This document shows, one piece after another, positions 43,870 through 52,872 of a stretch of DNA of 64,000 nucleotides (positions within the stretch are counted from its first letter, which is position 1; each line of letters starts with the position of its first letter). Position numbers and translations under genes: made by a program. The stretch comes from Pyrococcus horikoshii OT3 (lineage in GTDB: Archaea > Methanobacteriota_B > Thermococci > Thermococcales > Thermococcaceae), in assembly GCF_000011105.1 (NCBI RefSeq), contig NC_000961.1:1164662-1228661 (forward strand), given 5' to 3'. A model generated the notes under the pieces. It worked only from the letters and a program-made list of their open reading frames with translations, made no database searches and had not been told where the DNA came from.

Positions 43870-46319
43870 TGAGGAGAGGTTTTATTCTTAATTCGGCAGT
43901 GTTAGTTCTCCTAATCCCCCTCCTTCTATTAGTTGCAACTTATGAAGATGTTTCTTCTTTCATCGTTAAGAGCCAAAGTGAGAGATTTCAATTAGGTAGA
44001 ACTCATGATCTTGTAACTTTCTTAGATTTAGAGTTCCAAAGAGCCCTTGAAATATCTGGGAAGAGGGCGGTAGTGACGATAGTTGATTATGTCTCCTTGA
44101 CTGGTAACTTCATAAACCCTAATTACATGGTGAATAACACCATAGCCGATCTAGTAAGAACAGGTTCATCCCCCTCAATATCTGGATATGATCCAACCAG
44201 GATAATGCAGGGTCAAACCCTAAGAAACTGGCTATCCAATATAAGTTCCCTGCTCATTGATCAGGGGTTCATCCTTTACCCAGACGACCAAACAATTTTA
44301 AAGAGCATTAAATTAAAAGTAGCTCCCTTGGACGCGTTTAGAATTATTATAAAGGGGTTTATTCCGAACATAACGATAAGAGATAAAAGCGGAAGAATTG
44401 TATACTCAGGTCCTATACCCTCAAATGGAAAGTACGCTTATTCAGTAGTTAGCATAGTAGACATGGAAGATCCATTCCACTCTGCGATGACTGGAGGTAG
44501 ATACCACCGCTCAATCAGGGTATGCAAACATTCGATTCCAGAATTTGGGCAAAGGCCTATTATATTGGCCAATGGAAGCGGGGAGAGCAACAAACCAGTC
44601 CTTTTAGGAAGATATGGAGAAACTTTGCTCTATAATTCCACGCATATTTATGACGATGAGGGGAATTATATAACTAACTTGACTATAAATGGAGTCAATG
44701 TTTCAACATCAGAGGTAATCAAAAATATTGGGGATATGGGAGTTATTGTGTTCTCAAATATCTCAGGGCAAAGCTATGGATGGTGTTCGAGCTTAGGATA
44801 CCGGGTTAATATAACGGTGACAAATAATCTGGGAGAGGATCTAACGGATTATCAGATCCCACTCTTAATATCAGTTGCAAAACTTCCATCTGATGTTGTT
44901 AATGCAATTTTTGAGAATACAAATTCAACTAACTATTCAGATATATTTAAGAATGGAGCAAGTATAGAAATTTACGATTCTTCATGCAATAAGATTCCAT
45001 TCTGGATAGAATATTGGGACCCTGTAAACAAGAAAGCTCTTATCTGGATCAGAGACTCAATCGGAGCTGGGCAGTCAAAGACATACTCATTGTACTTTGG
45101 AGAAGGAAATCCAACAAAAGGAAATGGGGACCAGGTCTTTTTATTCTTTGATGATTTCGAAGATGGCACGTGGGATGACAAGTGGTATGTCGTGGAAGAG
45201 ACACCATCAATTATTAACGGAGAGCTTTACATCCCAGGGGGAAATGAAACACTTGCAATAAGAACTAAGAGCTTCATAAACTATAATGGAGGATTTGCAG
45301 TAAGATTCAGAATGAAAGGCAAAATGAATGCAGATTTCGATGCAGGTATTGGAGTTGAAGATGTAACTGGTTTGATTTTGCTATTTACTGACGATTATTA
45401 CCCAGGGCAAGGTCTAGCTATTTGGTGGGCTGTTTCGGTTAGAAACTATTATTTATGGCTTCTTCAGAATTTTTATGATTATGGAAGAGAAGATATCACA
45501 ACTTATCATACTTATGAAGCTATTATAATTCCAGCCGGGATATTTCGGAGTGAAGTAACTTTTAAAGATTTAATGGATGCCTCAGGAAATTTAATTACTG
45601 GGAGAGATAATACCAATAATTATCTGATCTTCTTCTTCCCTCCAAGGTATCTCTATTTAGTCATTGATAGTGGAAGTAAAGTCAGAGGAGCATACTTTGA
45701 TTACGTCTTCATCCGCAAGTATCCGGAAGCTAATGGAGATCTACTTGATGATTCAATGGGATTTAGTGGAATAGCCCTAAATGCAGGGGATGTAGAGGAA
45801 AAACCGTTTATTCCAACAAAGAAGTCCCCAGGAGCAGCATACGATATACAGCCACTTATAGATTGTCTCCTAGACCAGAGGTACTTTGCGATAAAAGATG
45901 GATGGTCATTCTTCGAGAGACTTGAAGGAAGTAACAAAAATCACCTAGTTTATGAGAGGATGGCAAATGAAACTCAAGATGAATTGGGGATCTCATATAA
46001 CGGTAAACACTTCCCAATAGGCCTAGTGAGCTTTATGATACCATATGAAATATATGATAGGAAATTAGCAACCCTAATGATCGAGATCGGGAAAAATCCA
46101 AATGAGGAGAGAGTATCGAGTGCTGATTACTACTTCCTAACCTATTATTTTGGAGGTGGAAATAAGGTTGAGGGTTATAGGGTTTGGGGAATCTCATATG
46201 GAGTAACATCTGAAGGAGATCTCTCTAACATTCCTTTCTTCCTCGATCCTCAGACCGCCAAAGAGATCCTAGGAACCCAGGGAACTTGTGATTTATTAGT
46301 TGGTTATAACTGCAGGTGA
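43869..46319 (+). CDS. Pilin-like protein 6: DUF2341 and LamG-like ectodomain, 816 aa
   Basis: It starts MRRGFILNSAVLVLLIPLLL, a leader like the upstream two but without an acidic residue at +5. The middle holds a DUF2341 domain (YRVNITVTNNLGEDLTDYQI, SIEIYDSSCNKIPFWIEYWD, then GQSKTYSLYFGEGN, about residues 317-415), followed by a concanavalin/LamG-like beta sandwich (FFDDFEDGTWDDKWYVVEE, NGGFAVRFRMKG). DUF2341 occurs in surface proteins that may bind glycans. The C-terminal 200 residues are unassigned. ATG 43869 follows GGGAGAAATA; the ORF is open from 43854. Confidence 0.75.
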   Translation: MRRGFILNSAVLVLLIPLLLLVATYEDVSSFIVKSQSERFQLGRTHDLVTFLDLEFQRALEISGKRAVVTIVDYVSLTGNFINPNYMVNNTIADLVRTGSSPSISGYDPTRIMQGQTLRNWLSNISSLLIDQGFILYPDDQTILKSIKLKVAPLDAFRIIIKGFIPNITIRDKSGRIVYSGPIPSNGKYAYSVVSIVDMEDPFHSAMTGGRYHRSIRVCKHSIPEFGQRPIILANGSGESNKPVLLGRYGETLLYNSTHIYDDEGNYITNLTINGVNVSTSEVIKNIGDMGVIVFSNISGQSYGWCSSLGYRVNITVTNNLGEDLTDYQIPLLISVAKLPSDVVNAIFENTNSTNYSDIFKNGASIEIYDSSCNKIPFWIEYWDPVNKKALIWIRDSIGAGQSKTYSLYFGEGNPTKGNGDQVFLFFDDFEDGTWDDKWYVVEETPSIINGELYIPGGNETLAIRTKSFINYNGGFAVRFRMKGKMNADFDAGIGVEDVTGLILLFTDDYYPGQGLAIWWAVSVRNYYLWLLQNFYDYGREDITTYHTYEAIIIPAGIFRSEVTFKDLMDASGNLITGRDNTNNYLIFFFPPRYLYLVIDSGSKVRGAYFDYVFIRKYPEANGDLLDDSMGFSGIALNAGDVEEKPFIPTKKSPGAAYDIQPLIDCLLDQRYFAIKDGWSFFERLEGSNKNHLVYERMANETQDELGISYNGKHFPIGLVSFMIPYEIYDRKLATLMIEIGKNPNEERVSSADYYFLTYYFGGGNKVEGYRVWGISYGVTSEGDLSNIPFFLDPQTAKEILGTQGTCDLLVGYNCR

Positions 46320-46326
46320 TGGTCAA

Positions 46327-47064
46327 ATGAGCCTAGAAAACCTACTATACTCAATAGGTTTAGCTATGGAAAAGGTTTTCATCAAGATTAAAGAGTTTTT
46401 ATTACCAAAACCCACAGAAAATCCTGAATCCTTTAGATTCCTAAGAAAATTAGTGAAAAGAAACATCACATATCATGAGCTCGTAAGTTTGCGACTCCAG
46501 CTTATATTCATAATTTACCTTATCTCTTTACTTCTGATAACGATGTTATTAAAAGATCCTTTAACGCTACTTCTAACTTTTGTCATAGAGTTCTTGTACA
46601 TTAGGTACACGATCATCAGAAATTGGAACCTAATTATAGGGCCGAGAGCATACAGGTTTTTCTACTATGGAATTTCAACGATAACATTTGTAGCCTTTCT
46701 GGGTTATGTGCTCATTAGAAAAGTGGCAACAGAACTAATATATTACCTAACCTATATATCTTCAATTTTTGTGATAGTTGTTGTATTTAGATATTACTTC
46801 AAGCATAAGTTCGGTAGAGACTACACATACGGGATCATTGAAGAGGTGAAAGAGGACTTAGTTAGAGTTTTCGTTCACGATGATATAGCAGCTAACGTTA
46901 AGCCCGGCTATTACTGGGTTCCAAAGGTTAGCGAAGCTAAAGAAGGGGACATAGTAAAGCTACTCGTTGAGAATAGAACGTTTAGGAGCTCCATCCCAGT
47001 TAGGATCCTTGAGGTGTCTCAGTCCTCCCAAACTTCTACGGAACCAAAGGAGGAGAGCGAATAA
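46327..47064 (+). CDS. DUF2101 membrane protein
   Basis: A 245-residue protein. An amphipathic N-terminus (SLENLLYSIGLAMEKVFIKI) is followed by four TM helices between about residues 60 and 165 (LQLIFIIYLISLLLITMLL, LTLLLTFVIEFLYIRYTII, FFYYGISTITFVAFLGYVLI, LIYYLTYISSIFVIVVVF) and a cytoplasmic OB-like tail (GIIEEVKEDLVRVFVHDDI). It matches DUF2101, an archaeal family of unknown role. AGGTGATGGTCAA precedes ATG 46327, eight bases after the last pilin-like gene. It is a candidate membrane platform for that cluster by position only. Confidence 0.75.
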   Translation: MSLENLLYSIGLAMEKVFIKIKEFLLPKPTENPESFRFLRKLVKRNITYHELVSLRLQLIFIIYLISLLLITMLLKDPLTLLLTFVIEFLYIRYTIIRNWNLIIGPRAYRFFYYGISTITFVAFLGYVLIRKVATELIYYLTYISSIFVIVVVFRYYFKHKFGRDYTYGIIEEVKEDLVRVFVHDDIAANVKPGYYWVPKVSEAKEGDIVKLLVENRTFRSSIPVRILEVSQSSQTSTEPKEESE

Positions 47065-47294
47065 AGGATTAATAGGTATATCGTTGTTATCGGCTCGATG
47101 CCAAAGGTTTTGACGCTTCCATATCCCTTCTTTGGAATTATTAAGCTCTCAATGTTCCCAAGCTCAGGATCTATTATTACCCTATCGTGAGAAACTATGA
47201 GTTCAAATCCTAACCCGTCGCATATTCTATTAATTAAGGTTATCATCTTCTTCCAGTTGGATATTTCAATTTTATAATATATGGAGTATCCCAA
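47019..47294 (-). CDS. Small protein of unknown function, convergent and overlapping DUF2101
   Basis: About 91 residues from TTG 47294 (ribosome-site-like GTTGGTGGTAC upstream): YYKIEISNWKKMITLINRIC, GFELIVSHDRVIIDPELGNI, IPKKGYGSVKTFGIEPITTI. The text has normal alpha/beta composition, so I take it as a real gene although the open frame extends to 47432 without a good start. An A/T-rich element (TTATAATAAAGC on the minus strand, near 47338) could be its promoter. The last 46 bases overlap the end of the DUF2101 gene on the opposite strand. No family recognised. Confidence 0.5.
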   Translation of the reverse strand: MGYSIYYKIEISNWKKMITLINRICDGLGFELIVSHDRVIIDPELGNIESLIIPKKGYGSVKTFGIEPITTIYLLILYSLSSFGSVEVWED

Positions 47295-47409
47295 AGTACC
47301 ACCAACATTAGTTATGCAGATTGGTTTAAAAGCTTTATTATAGGAACCAAAAATTAGAGATGAAGAGATGATGAGTAAACCCGTTGCTGAGCGGTGATGA
47401 GAGGATCGA

Positions 47410-48138
47410 CTAGCTGAACAACATCTTAACAACCATTAAGTACAGGATCATCCCTATAGCTTTTTTAACTTGCTCAGAGCTCATCTTAAAGTGCATCAAA
47501 TGGGTTCCAATCCATCCTCCAGCAAGGGCCGAAATCGAGACCCAAGCTAGCAACCTTAGATCCAAAGTCCCCATTCCCCAATACGTAAGGAAGCCACTGA
47601 GAGATGAGAAGAATACTACTAAAGCTGTTGTAGCAGCGACCTTCTTGGGCTCGTAGCCAAGCATTATTAGGGCCGGGCTTATTATCCCTCCTCCCCCTAC
47701 GCCGAGGAGCCCTCCCAAGAAGCCAGCTATTCCTCCAATTACCGAGCCTTCCACTAAATGATTACCATTTTCCGCCCTCTTCCTGGGCTTAAAGAATAGT
47801 AACATAGTTCCAGAATACACTAAGAATGCCATGAAAATTAGAAAGATGTACCTCCTAGGTATAAACTTTCCAGTATAAGCTCCAAGAGGAGCTACCATGG
47901 TTGCTACAAGAAGTATTGGGAGGCCCAACTTGAGCTCAAGCTTTCCGTGCTTTAAGTTCTTCACCGTAGCGGAAAGCATTGAAAGCGTATTTATAAATAA
48001 TCCCGTTGGCTTTGCTGTCATTAACGGTACTCCAAGCCAAGCCATAACAGGAACTATAGCTATGGCACTTCCCACTCCTCCAATTGAAAAAATAACGCTT
48101 AATATAAAAGATATTAGAGCCAGCTCTACATAGTTCAT
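47410..48138 (-). CDS. TSUP-family (TauE/SafE) anion permease
   Basis: A 242-residue membrane protein with about eight TM helices in two repeated halves. Each half starts with the TSUP glycine motif: FSIGGVGSAIAIVPVMAWLG near the N-terminus and GFLGGLLGVGGGGIISPALI in the second half. The family exports or imports sulfite, sulfoacetate or similar sulfur anions; direction and substrate are not set by the sequence. AGGAGGTGGTTAA precedes ATG 48138. It is followed by no same-strand partner of clear sulfur function. Confidence 0.85.
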   Translation of the reverse strand: MNYVELALISFILSVIFSIGGVGSAIAIVPVMAWLGVPLMTAKPTGLFINTLSMLSATVKNLKHGKLELKLGLPILLVATMVAPLGAYTGKFIPRRYIFLIFMAFLVYSGTMLLFFKPRKRAENGNHLVEGSVIGGIAGFLGGLLGVGGGGIISPALIMLGYEPKKVAATTALVVFFSSLSGFLTYWGMGTLDLRLLAWVSISALAGGWIGTHLMHFKMSSEQVKKAIGMILYLMVVKMLFS

Positions 48139-48215
48139 TTAACCACCTCCTTATTAGACTCCCAATAAAATTTTAGGCTAGCTTAAAAATGTTAAGGTAC
48201 AAGAAAAAGAGATAA

Positions 48216-48782
48216 TCAAAGTTCTCCACAGAGCTTAGCGAAGTTCCTTAGAATTTCCTCTCCTTTTTCAGTGTGGGCAACTTCCGGATGGAACTGAACA
48301 CCGTAAATAGGTAATTCTTCGTGCTTCATAGCCTCTATGGGACACGTTTCGCTCCTTGCAAGGATCTTAAACTTGGGGGGAAGCTCTTTCACTTCATCCA
48401 TGTGACTCTCCCAGACCTTTAACCTCTTCGGGAGTCCTTTGAATATTTCATCCTCATCAATTATCTCGATCTCAACCAGACTGTACTCAGCTTTTTCTCC
48501 CCTCCCTACTTTCCCGCCGAAGAACTTGGCTATCAACTGATGACCTAAGCATATTCCAAGGATTGGAACGTTAAATTCATCGTAGTGCTCAAGGACCTTC
48601 TCACAGTTTCCCGTGTTCTCCAAGCTAGGCCCTCCGGAAAAGATTATTCCCTTAGGATTCATTGCCTTTATTTCTTCAAGGGGAGTTGTATTTGGAATTA
48701 TCTTTGTCTCAACGCCAAGATAACGGAGGGTCCTCCATATCCTGTGAACGTATTGACCACCATTGTCCATTATCACTATCAT
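48216..48782 (-). CDS. guaAA: GMP synthase, glutamine amidotransferase subunit
   Basis: A 188-residue class I glutaminase that feeds ammonia to the separate ATP-pyrophosphatase subunit to convert XMP to GMP. Triad and oxyanion motifs: [15 protein letters not shown], nucleophile Cys in [17 protein letters not shown], and His/Glu in [15 protein letters not shown]. Eukaryotes and bacteria carry this as a domain of one GuaA chain; archaea such as Pyrococcus split it. ATG 48782 is preferred, with GAGGGATTGGTG before it. It follows guaAB by ten bases in the same operon. Confidence 0.96.
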
Positions 48783-48792
48783 CACCAATCCC

Positions 48793-49719
48793 TCACTCAA
48801 ACTCTATTGTCGCTGGAGGCTTATTTGTTATATCGTAGAGAACCCTTCCAACCTCAGGGATCTCGCTCGTTATCCTGAAGGCTATCCTCTGCAGAACCTC
48901 CCAGGGGACGTTCATTGCATTGGCCGTCATTCCATCGATACTCTCGACGATCCTAACGGCTATCGTCTCCTTATAGGCCCTTATATCTCCCTGAACTCCA
49001 ACCGTCTTAACCCCTAGGAGGACGGCAAATGCTTGCCAGGGCCTTAATCCGGCCCTCTCAACTTCTTCCTCGACTATGGCGTTTGCCTCCCTAACGATCC
49101 TTATCTTTTCAGGGGTTACCTCCCCTATTACCCTAACAGCAAGTCCAGGCCCTGGGAAGGGCATCCTGTTGTATATCTTCTCGGGCAATCCCAGGAACTT
49201 TGCCAGCTCTCTAACTTCATCCTTGTATAGATCCCTCAATGGCTCGATGAGCTTAAGGTTTAACTTCTCCGGTAAACCTCCTACGTTGTGGTGGCTCTTG
49301 ATCTTTCCCTGACTCTCTATCCAGTCGGGAGCTATTGTTCCCTGGATTAAATATTCCGCTCCTATCTTCTTTGCAACTTCCTCAAATACCTCTATGAAGA
49401 CCCTCCCTATGATCTTCCTCTTTTCCTCGGGATCCGTTACACCCTTGAGGGCCGAGAAGAACCTATCCTGGGCGTCGACGTAGTGGAGGTTCATTCCGAA
49501 CTCATCCCTGAACGTCTTAACCACGAACTCTGGCTCACCTTTCCTTAAGAATCCAGTATTCACGAATACCGCATGCAATCTGTCTCCTATAGCTTTATGG
49601 GCTAAAACTGCCGCCGTTGAGCTATCCACACCACCTGAGAGTGCGATTATAGCTTTAGAGTCCCCTACAGTCTCCCTAATCTCCCTAACCTTCTCCTCAA
49701 CGAACCTTCCCCAATCCAT
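48793..49719 (-). CDS. guaAB: GMP synthase, ATP-pyrophosphatase subunit
   Basis: A 308-residue PP-loop enzyme that adenylates XMP and replaces the adenylate with ammonia. The PP-loop is [20 protein letters not shown] (about 23-42). Further conserved segments are [46 protein letters not shown] and, near the end, [20 protein letters not shown] with the dimerisation domain before it. The ATG follows the purP stop directly (TGAATG), so the three genes purP-guaAB-guaAA form an operon for late purine synthesis. Confidence 0.97.
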
Positions 49720-50742
<1,023 letters not shown>

Positions 50743-50763
50743 TTAAAAATTGGCAATTTTTAA
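50743..50763. promoter_or_regulatory. Perfect 10-bp inverted repeat between divergent purP and thiB
   Basis: TTAAAAATTG, one G, then CAATTTTTAA: a perfect palindrome with a one-base centre, 22 bases from the purP start and 96 bases from thiB. It is AT-rich and could act as a TATA element in either direction or as an operator. Confidence 0.4.
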
Positions 50764-50858
50764 GATTTATTTTACCATATTCTATGCAAAATACTTAGTT
50801 TTAGCATCGAATAGCTTGGTTTTTAAGTTCTCATTGAAATGTTGGAACGGGGATGAAC

Positions 50859-51896
50859 ATGAGATGGAAGGTGATAGCTGGAATAGTGATGATACTGCTC
50901 GTCGCTGGATGCATAGGAGGAAAAGGAGAAGAGGAGAAAACGCTGACTGTTTACGCCTATGACAGCCTAGAGTACTGGCTCAAGGAGGTTATCCCTGAGT
51001 TTGAGAAAGAGTACAACGTTAAAGTTAATTTAGTCCTAGTTGGAAGCACGGGGGAACTTGTAAACAGGCTAATACTCGAAAAGGATAATCCGCAGGCAGA
51101 CGTAGTAGTTGGAATAGACAACACGTTCCTTGCAAAGGCCTTAAGTGCCGGAGTGCTTGATACTTACAAGCCCAGGAACATAGATGAGTTGTATCCTTGG
51201 CTCGTGGAGAAGTTTGATCCAACTTACCATTTAATTCCCTTCGACTATGGATTCCTAGCCTTCAACTACAGAACGGATATGGTTAAAGAACCTCCCAAAA
51301 GCTTAGACGACTTATTAAATGAGAAATGGAAAGGGAAAATAATTATAGAGGATCCGAGAACTAGCTCTCCTGGGTTAGCATTCATGTTTTGGACGATAGC
51401 CGTTTACAAGGATAAATGGCTCGAATACTGGGCGAAGCTCAAGGATAACGTTCAGATCGTCAAGGGATGGAGCGCTGCATGGGAAGCCTTCAGCAAGGGA
51501 GAGTTTCCAGTGGTCTTGAGTTATGTAACCTCCCCGGCCGCAACCGTCTACTACGATAACAAAACGAACGTGAGAGCAATCATATTTAGAGAGGGGAACT
51601 ACCTCCAGATCGAGGGGGTTGGAATAATTAAGGGAAGTAAAAACAGGAAATTGGCCGAGAGATTCGTAGAGTTCCTAATAAGTCAAAAAGCCCAGGAAAA
51701 ACTACCAACGACGCAGTGGATGTTCCCAGCTAATAAGAACGTTAAGCTTCCAGAGGTTTACAAGTATAACCCAAAGGTTGATTTCAGTAAAGCCGTCTAT
51801 TTAGATCCAAAACTCATTCAGGAAAACTACGAGAAGTGGATAAGGGAGTGGACTGCTGTGGTAGTCGAGGGAAAGAATCCTAAGGAAGTATCTTGA
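50859..51896 (+). CDS. thiB: Thiamine ABC transporter substrate-binding lipoprotein (ThiB type)
   Basis: A 345-residue lipoprotein. The lipobox is VMILLVAGCIGG (Cys about 19). The mature part matches ThiB along its length: LTVYAYDSLEYWLKEVI, NPQADVVVGIDNTFLAKA, LIPFDYGFLAFNYR, IIIEDPRTSSPGLAFMFW, KGWSAAWEAFSKGE, LSYVTSPAATVYY and TTQWMFPANKNV. It binds thiamine outside the membrane for the ThiP/ThiQ pair. ATG 50859 (GGGGATGAAC before it) or ATG 50853. Unusually it is convergent with thiQ, the stop regions overlapping by 17 bp. Confidence 0.88.
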   Translation: MRWKVIAGIVMILLVAGCIGGKGEEEKTLTVYAYDSLEYWLKEVIPEFEKEYNVKVNLVLVGSTGELVNRLILEKDNPQADVVVGIDNTFLAKALSAGVLDTYKPRNIDELYPWLVEKFDPTYHLIPFDYGFLAFNYRTDMVKEPPKSLDDLLNEKWKGKIIIEDPRTSSPGLAFMFWTIAVYKDKWLEYWAKLKDNVQIVKGWSAAWEAFSKGEFPVVLSYVTSPAATVYYDNKTNVRAIIFREGNYLQIEGVGIIKGSKNRKLAERFVEFLISQKAQEKLPTTQWMFPANKNVKLPEVYKYNPKVDFSKAVYLDPKLIQENYEKWIREWTAVVVEGKNPKEVS

Positions 51897-52872
51897 ATTC
51901 TCTAACTCTAATTCTAACCTTTTTTGGAATTTTCTTTCCAATCCTACTCAAAAGTTCCTCAGCTATTATCTCCCTCCCCTCGATTGATAACCTCAGCCTT
52001 ACCCTCCCTGGAAGGAGCTCATAACCTATAACCTCGGCCTCAATCCCTTCTCCAACCGCTACGTTCTCAGGCCTAAAGAATATCTTCCCCTTCCCCTCCC
52101 TACCAACTTCAAAGCAAAGATCACCCAAGCATGCTCTTCCTTCCTTAGCTTCAAGTTCCACTATATTACTTATCCCCAGGAAATTCGCGACGAACTCGTT
52201 TTTCGGGTTATAGTAAAGATCGTAAGGTTCACCAACCTGCTCTATCCTTCCAAAGTTCATAACCGCTATCCTATCGCTTAGCACCATGGCCTCTTCCTGA
52301 TCGTGGGTAACGTAAATTGTCGTTATGCCGAGCTCCTTCACTATCCTCTTAATTTCCCCCCTAAGCTTTTCCCTGACCTTCGCATCGAGATTACTAAGGG
52401 GCTCATCGAGGAGCAGTACATCGGGCTCTATTACAAGGGCCCTCGCCAGGGCAACCCTCTGCTGTTGCCCTCCACTCAGTTCCTCAGGTAGTCTATTTTC
52501 AAATCCTCTCAGCCCAACTAAGTCTAGAACTTCCCTAACCCTCTTTTCTATTTCCATCCTGGGTACCCGTCTAACTTCCAAGCCAAAGGCTACGTTTTTG
52601 AATACTGTCATATGGGGGAAGAGGGCATAATCCTGGAAGACTAATCCGATGTTCCTCTCGTAAGGGGGAAGATCCGTAATATCCCTACCATCAAAGTACA
52701 CCCTACCTTTATCCGGCTTCTCAAGCCCAGCTATTATCCTTAGGGTTGTTGTCTTACCACATCCGCTCGGGCCTAAAAGGGTGAGTAGTTCACCATCTTT
52801 AACGCTTAAGCTAACCTTTAACTCGAACTCCCCAAACCTCTTGATTATATCCCTAAGTTCAATGCTCACCAT
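51880..52872 (-). CDS. thiQ: ABC transporter ATPase (ThiQ/PotA type)
   Basis: A 330-residue ATPase. It has Walker A LLGPSGCGKTTTLRIIAGLE (33-52), Q-loop VFQDYALFPHMTV, signature LSGGQQQRVALARALV, Walker B VLLLDEPLSNLDAK and the switch His in TIYVTHDQEEAM. The C-terminal ~110 residues form a regulatory TOBE-like domain (KIFFRPENVAVGEGIEAEVI). It is longer than E. coli ThiQ because of this domain. ATG 52872 lies in the last codons of thiP (7 bp overlap). It powers thiamine uptake with ThiP and ThiB. Confidence 0.85.
   Translation of the reverse strand: MVSIELRDIIKRFGEFELKVSLSVKDGELLTLLGPSGCGKTTTLRIIAGLEKPDKGRVYFDGRDITDLPPYERNIGLVFQDYALFPHMTVFKNVAFGLEVRRVPRMEIEKRVREVLDLVGLRGFENRLPEELSGGQQQRVALARALVIEPDVLLLDEPLSNLDAKVREKLRGEIKRIVKELGITTIYVTHDQEEAMVLSDRIAVMNFGRIEQVGEPYDLYYNPKNEFVANFLGISNIVELEAKEGRACLGDLCFEVGREGKGKIFFRPENVAVGEGIEAEVIGYELLPGRVRLRLSIEGREIIAEELLSRIGKKIPKKVRIRVREFKILP

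Noticed and set aside
50764-50858. TPP riboswitch before thiB
   Set aside because: The CTGAGA and ACCTGATCTGGATAATGC-like core elements of THI boxes are absent from the leader.
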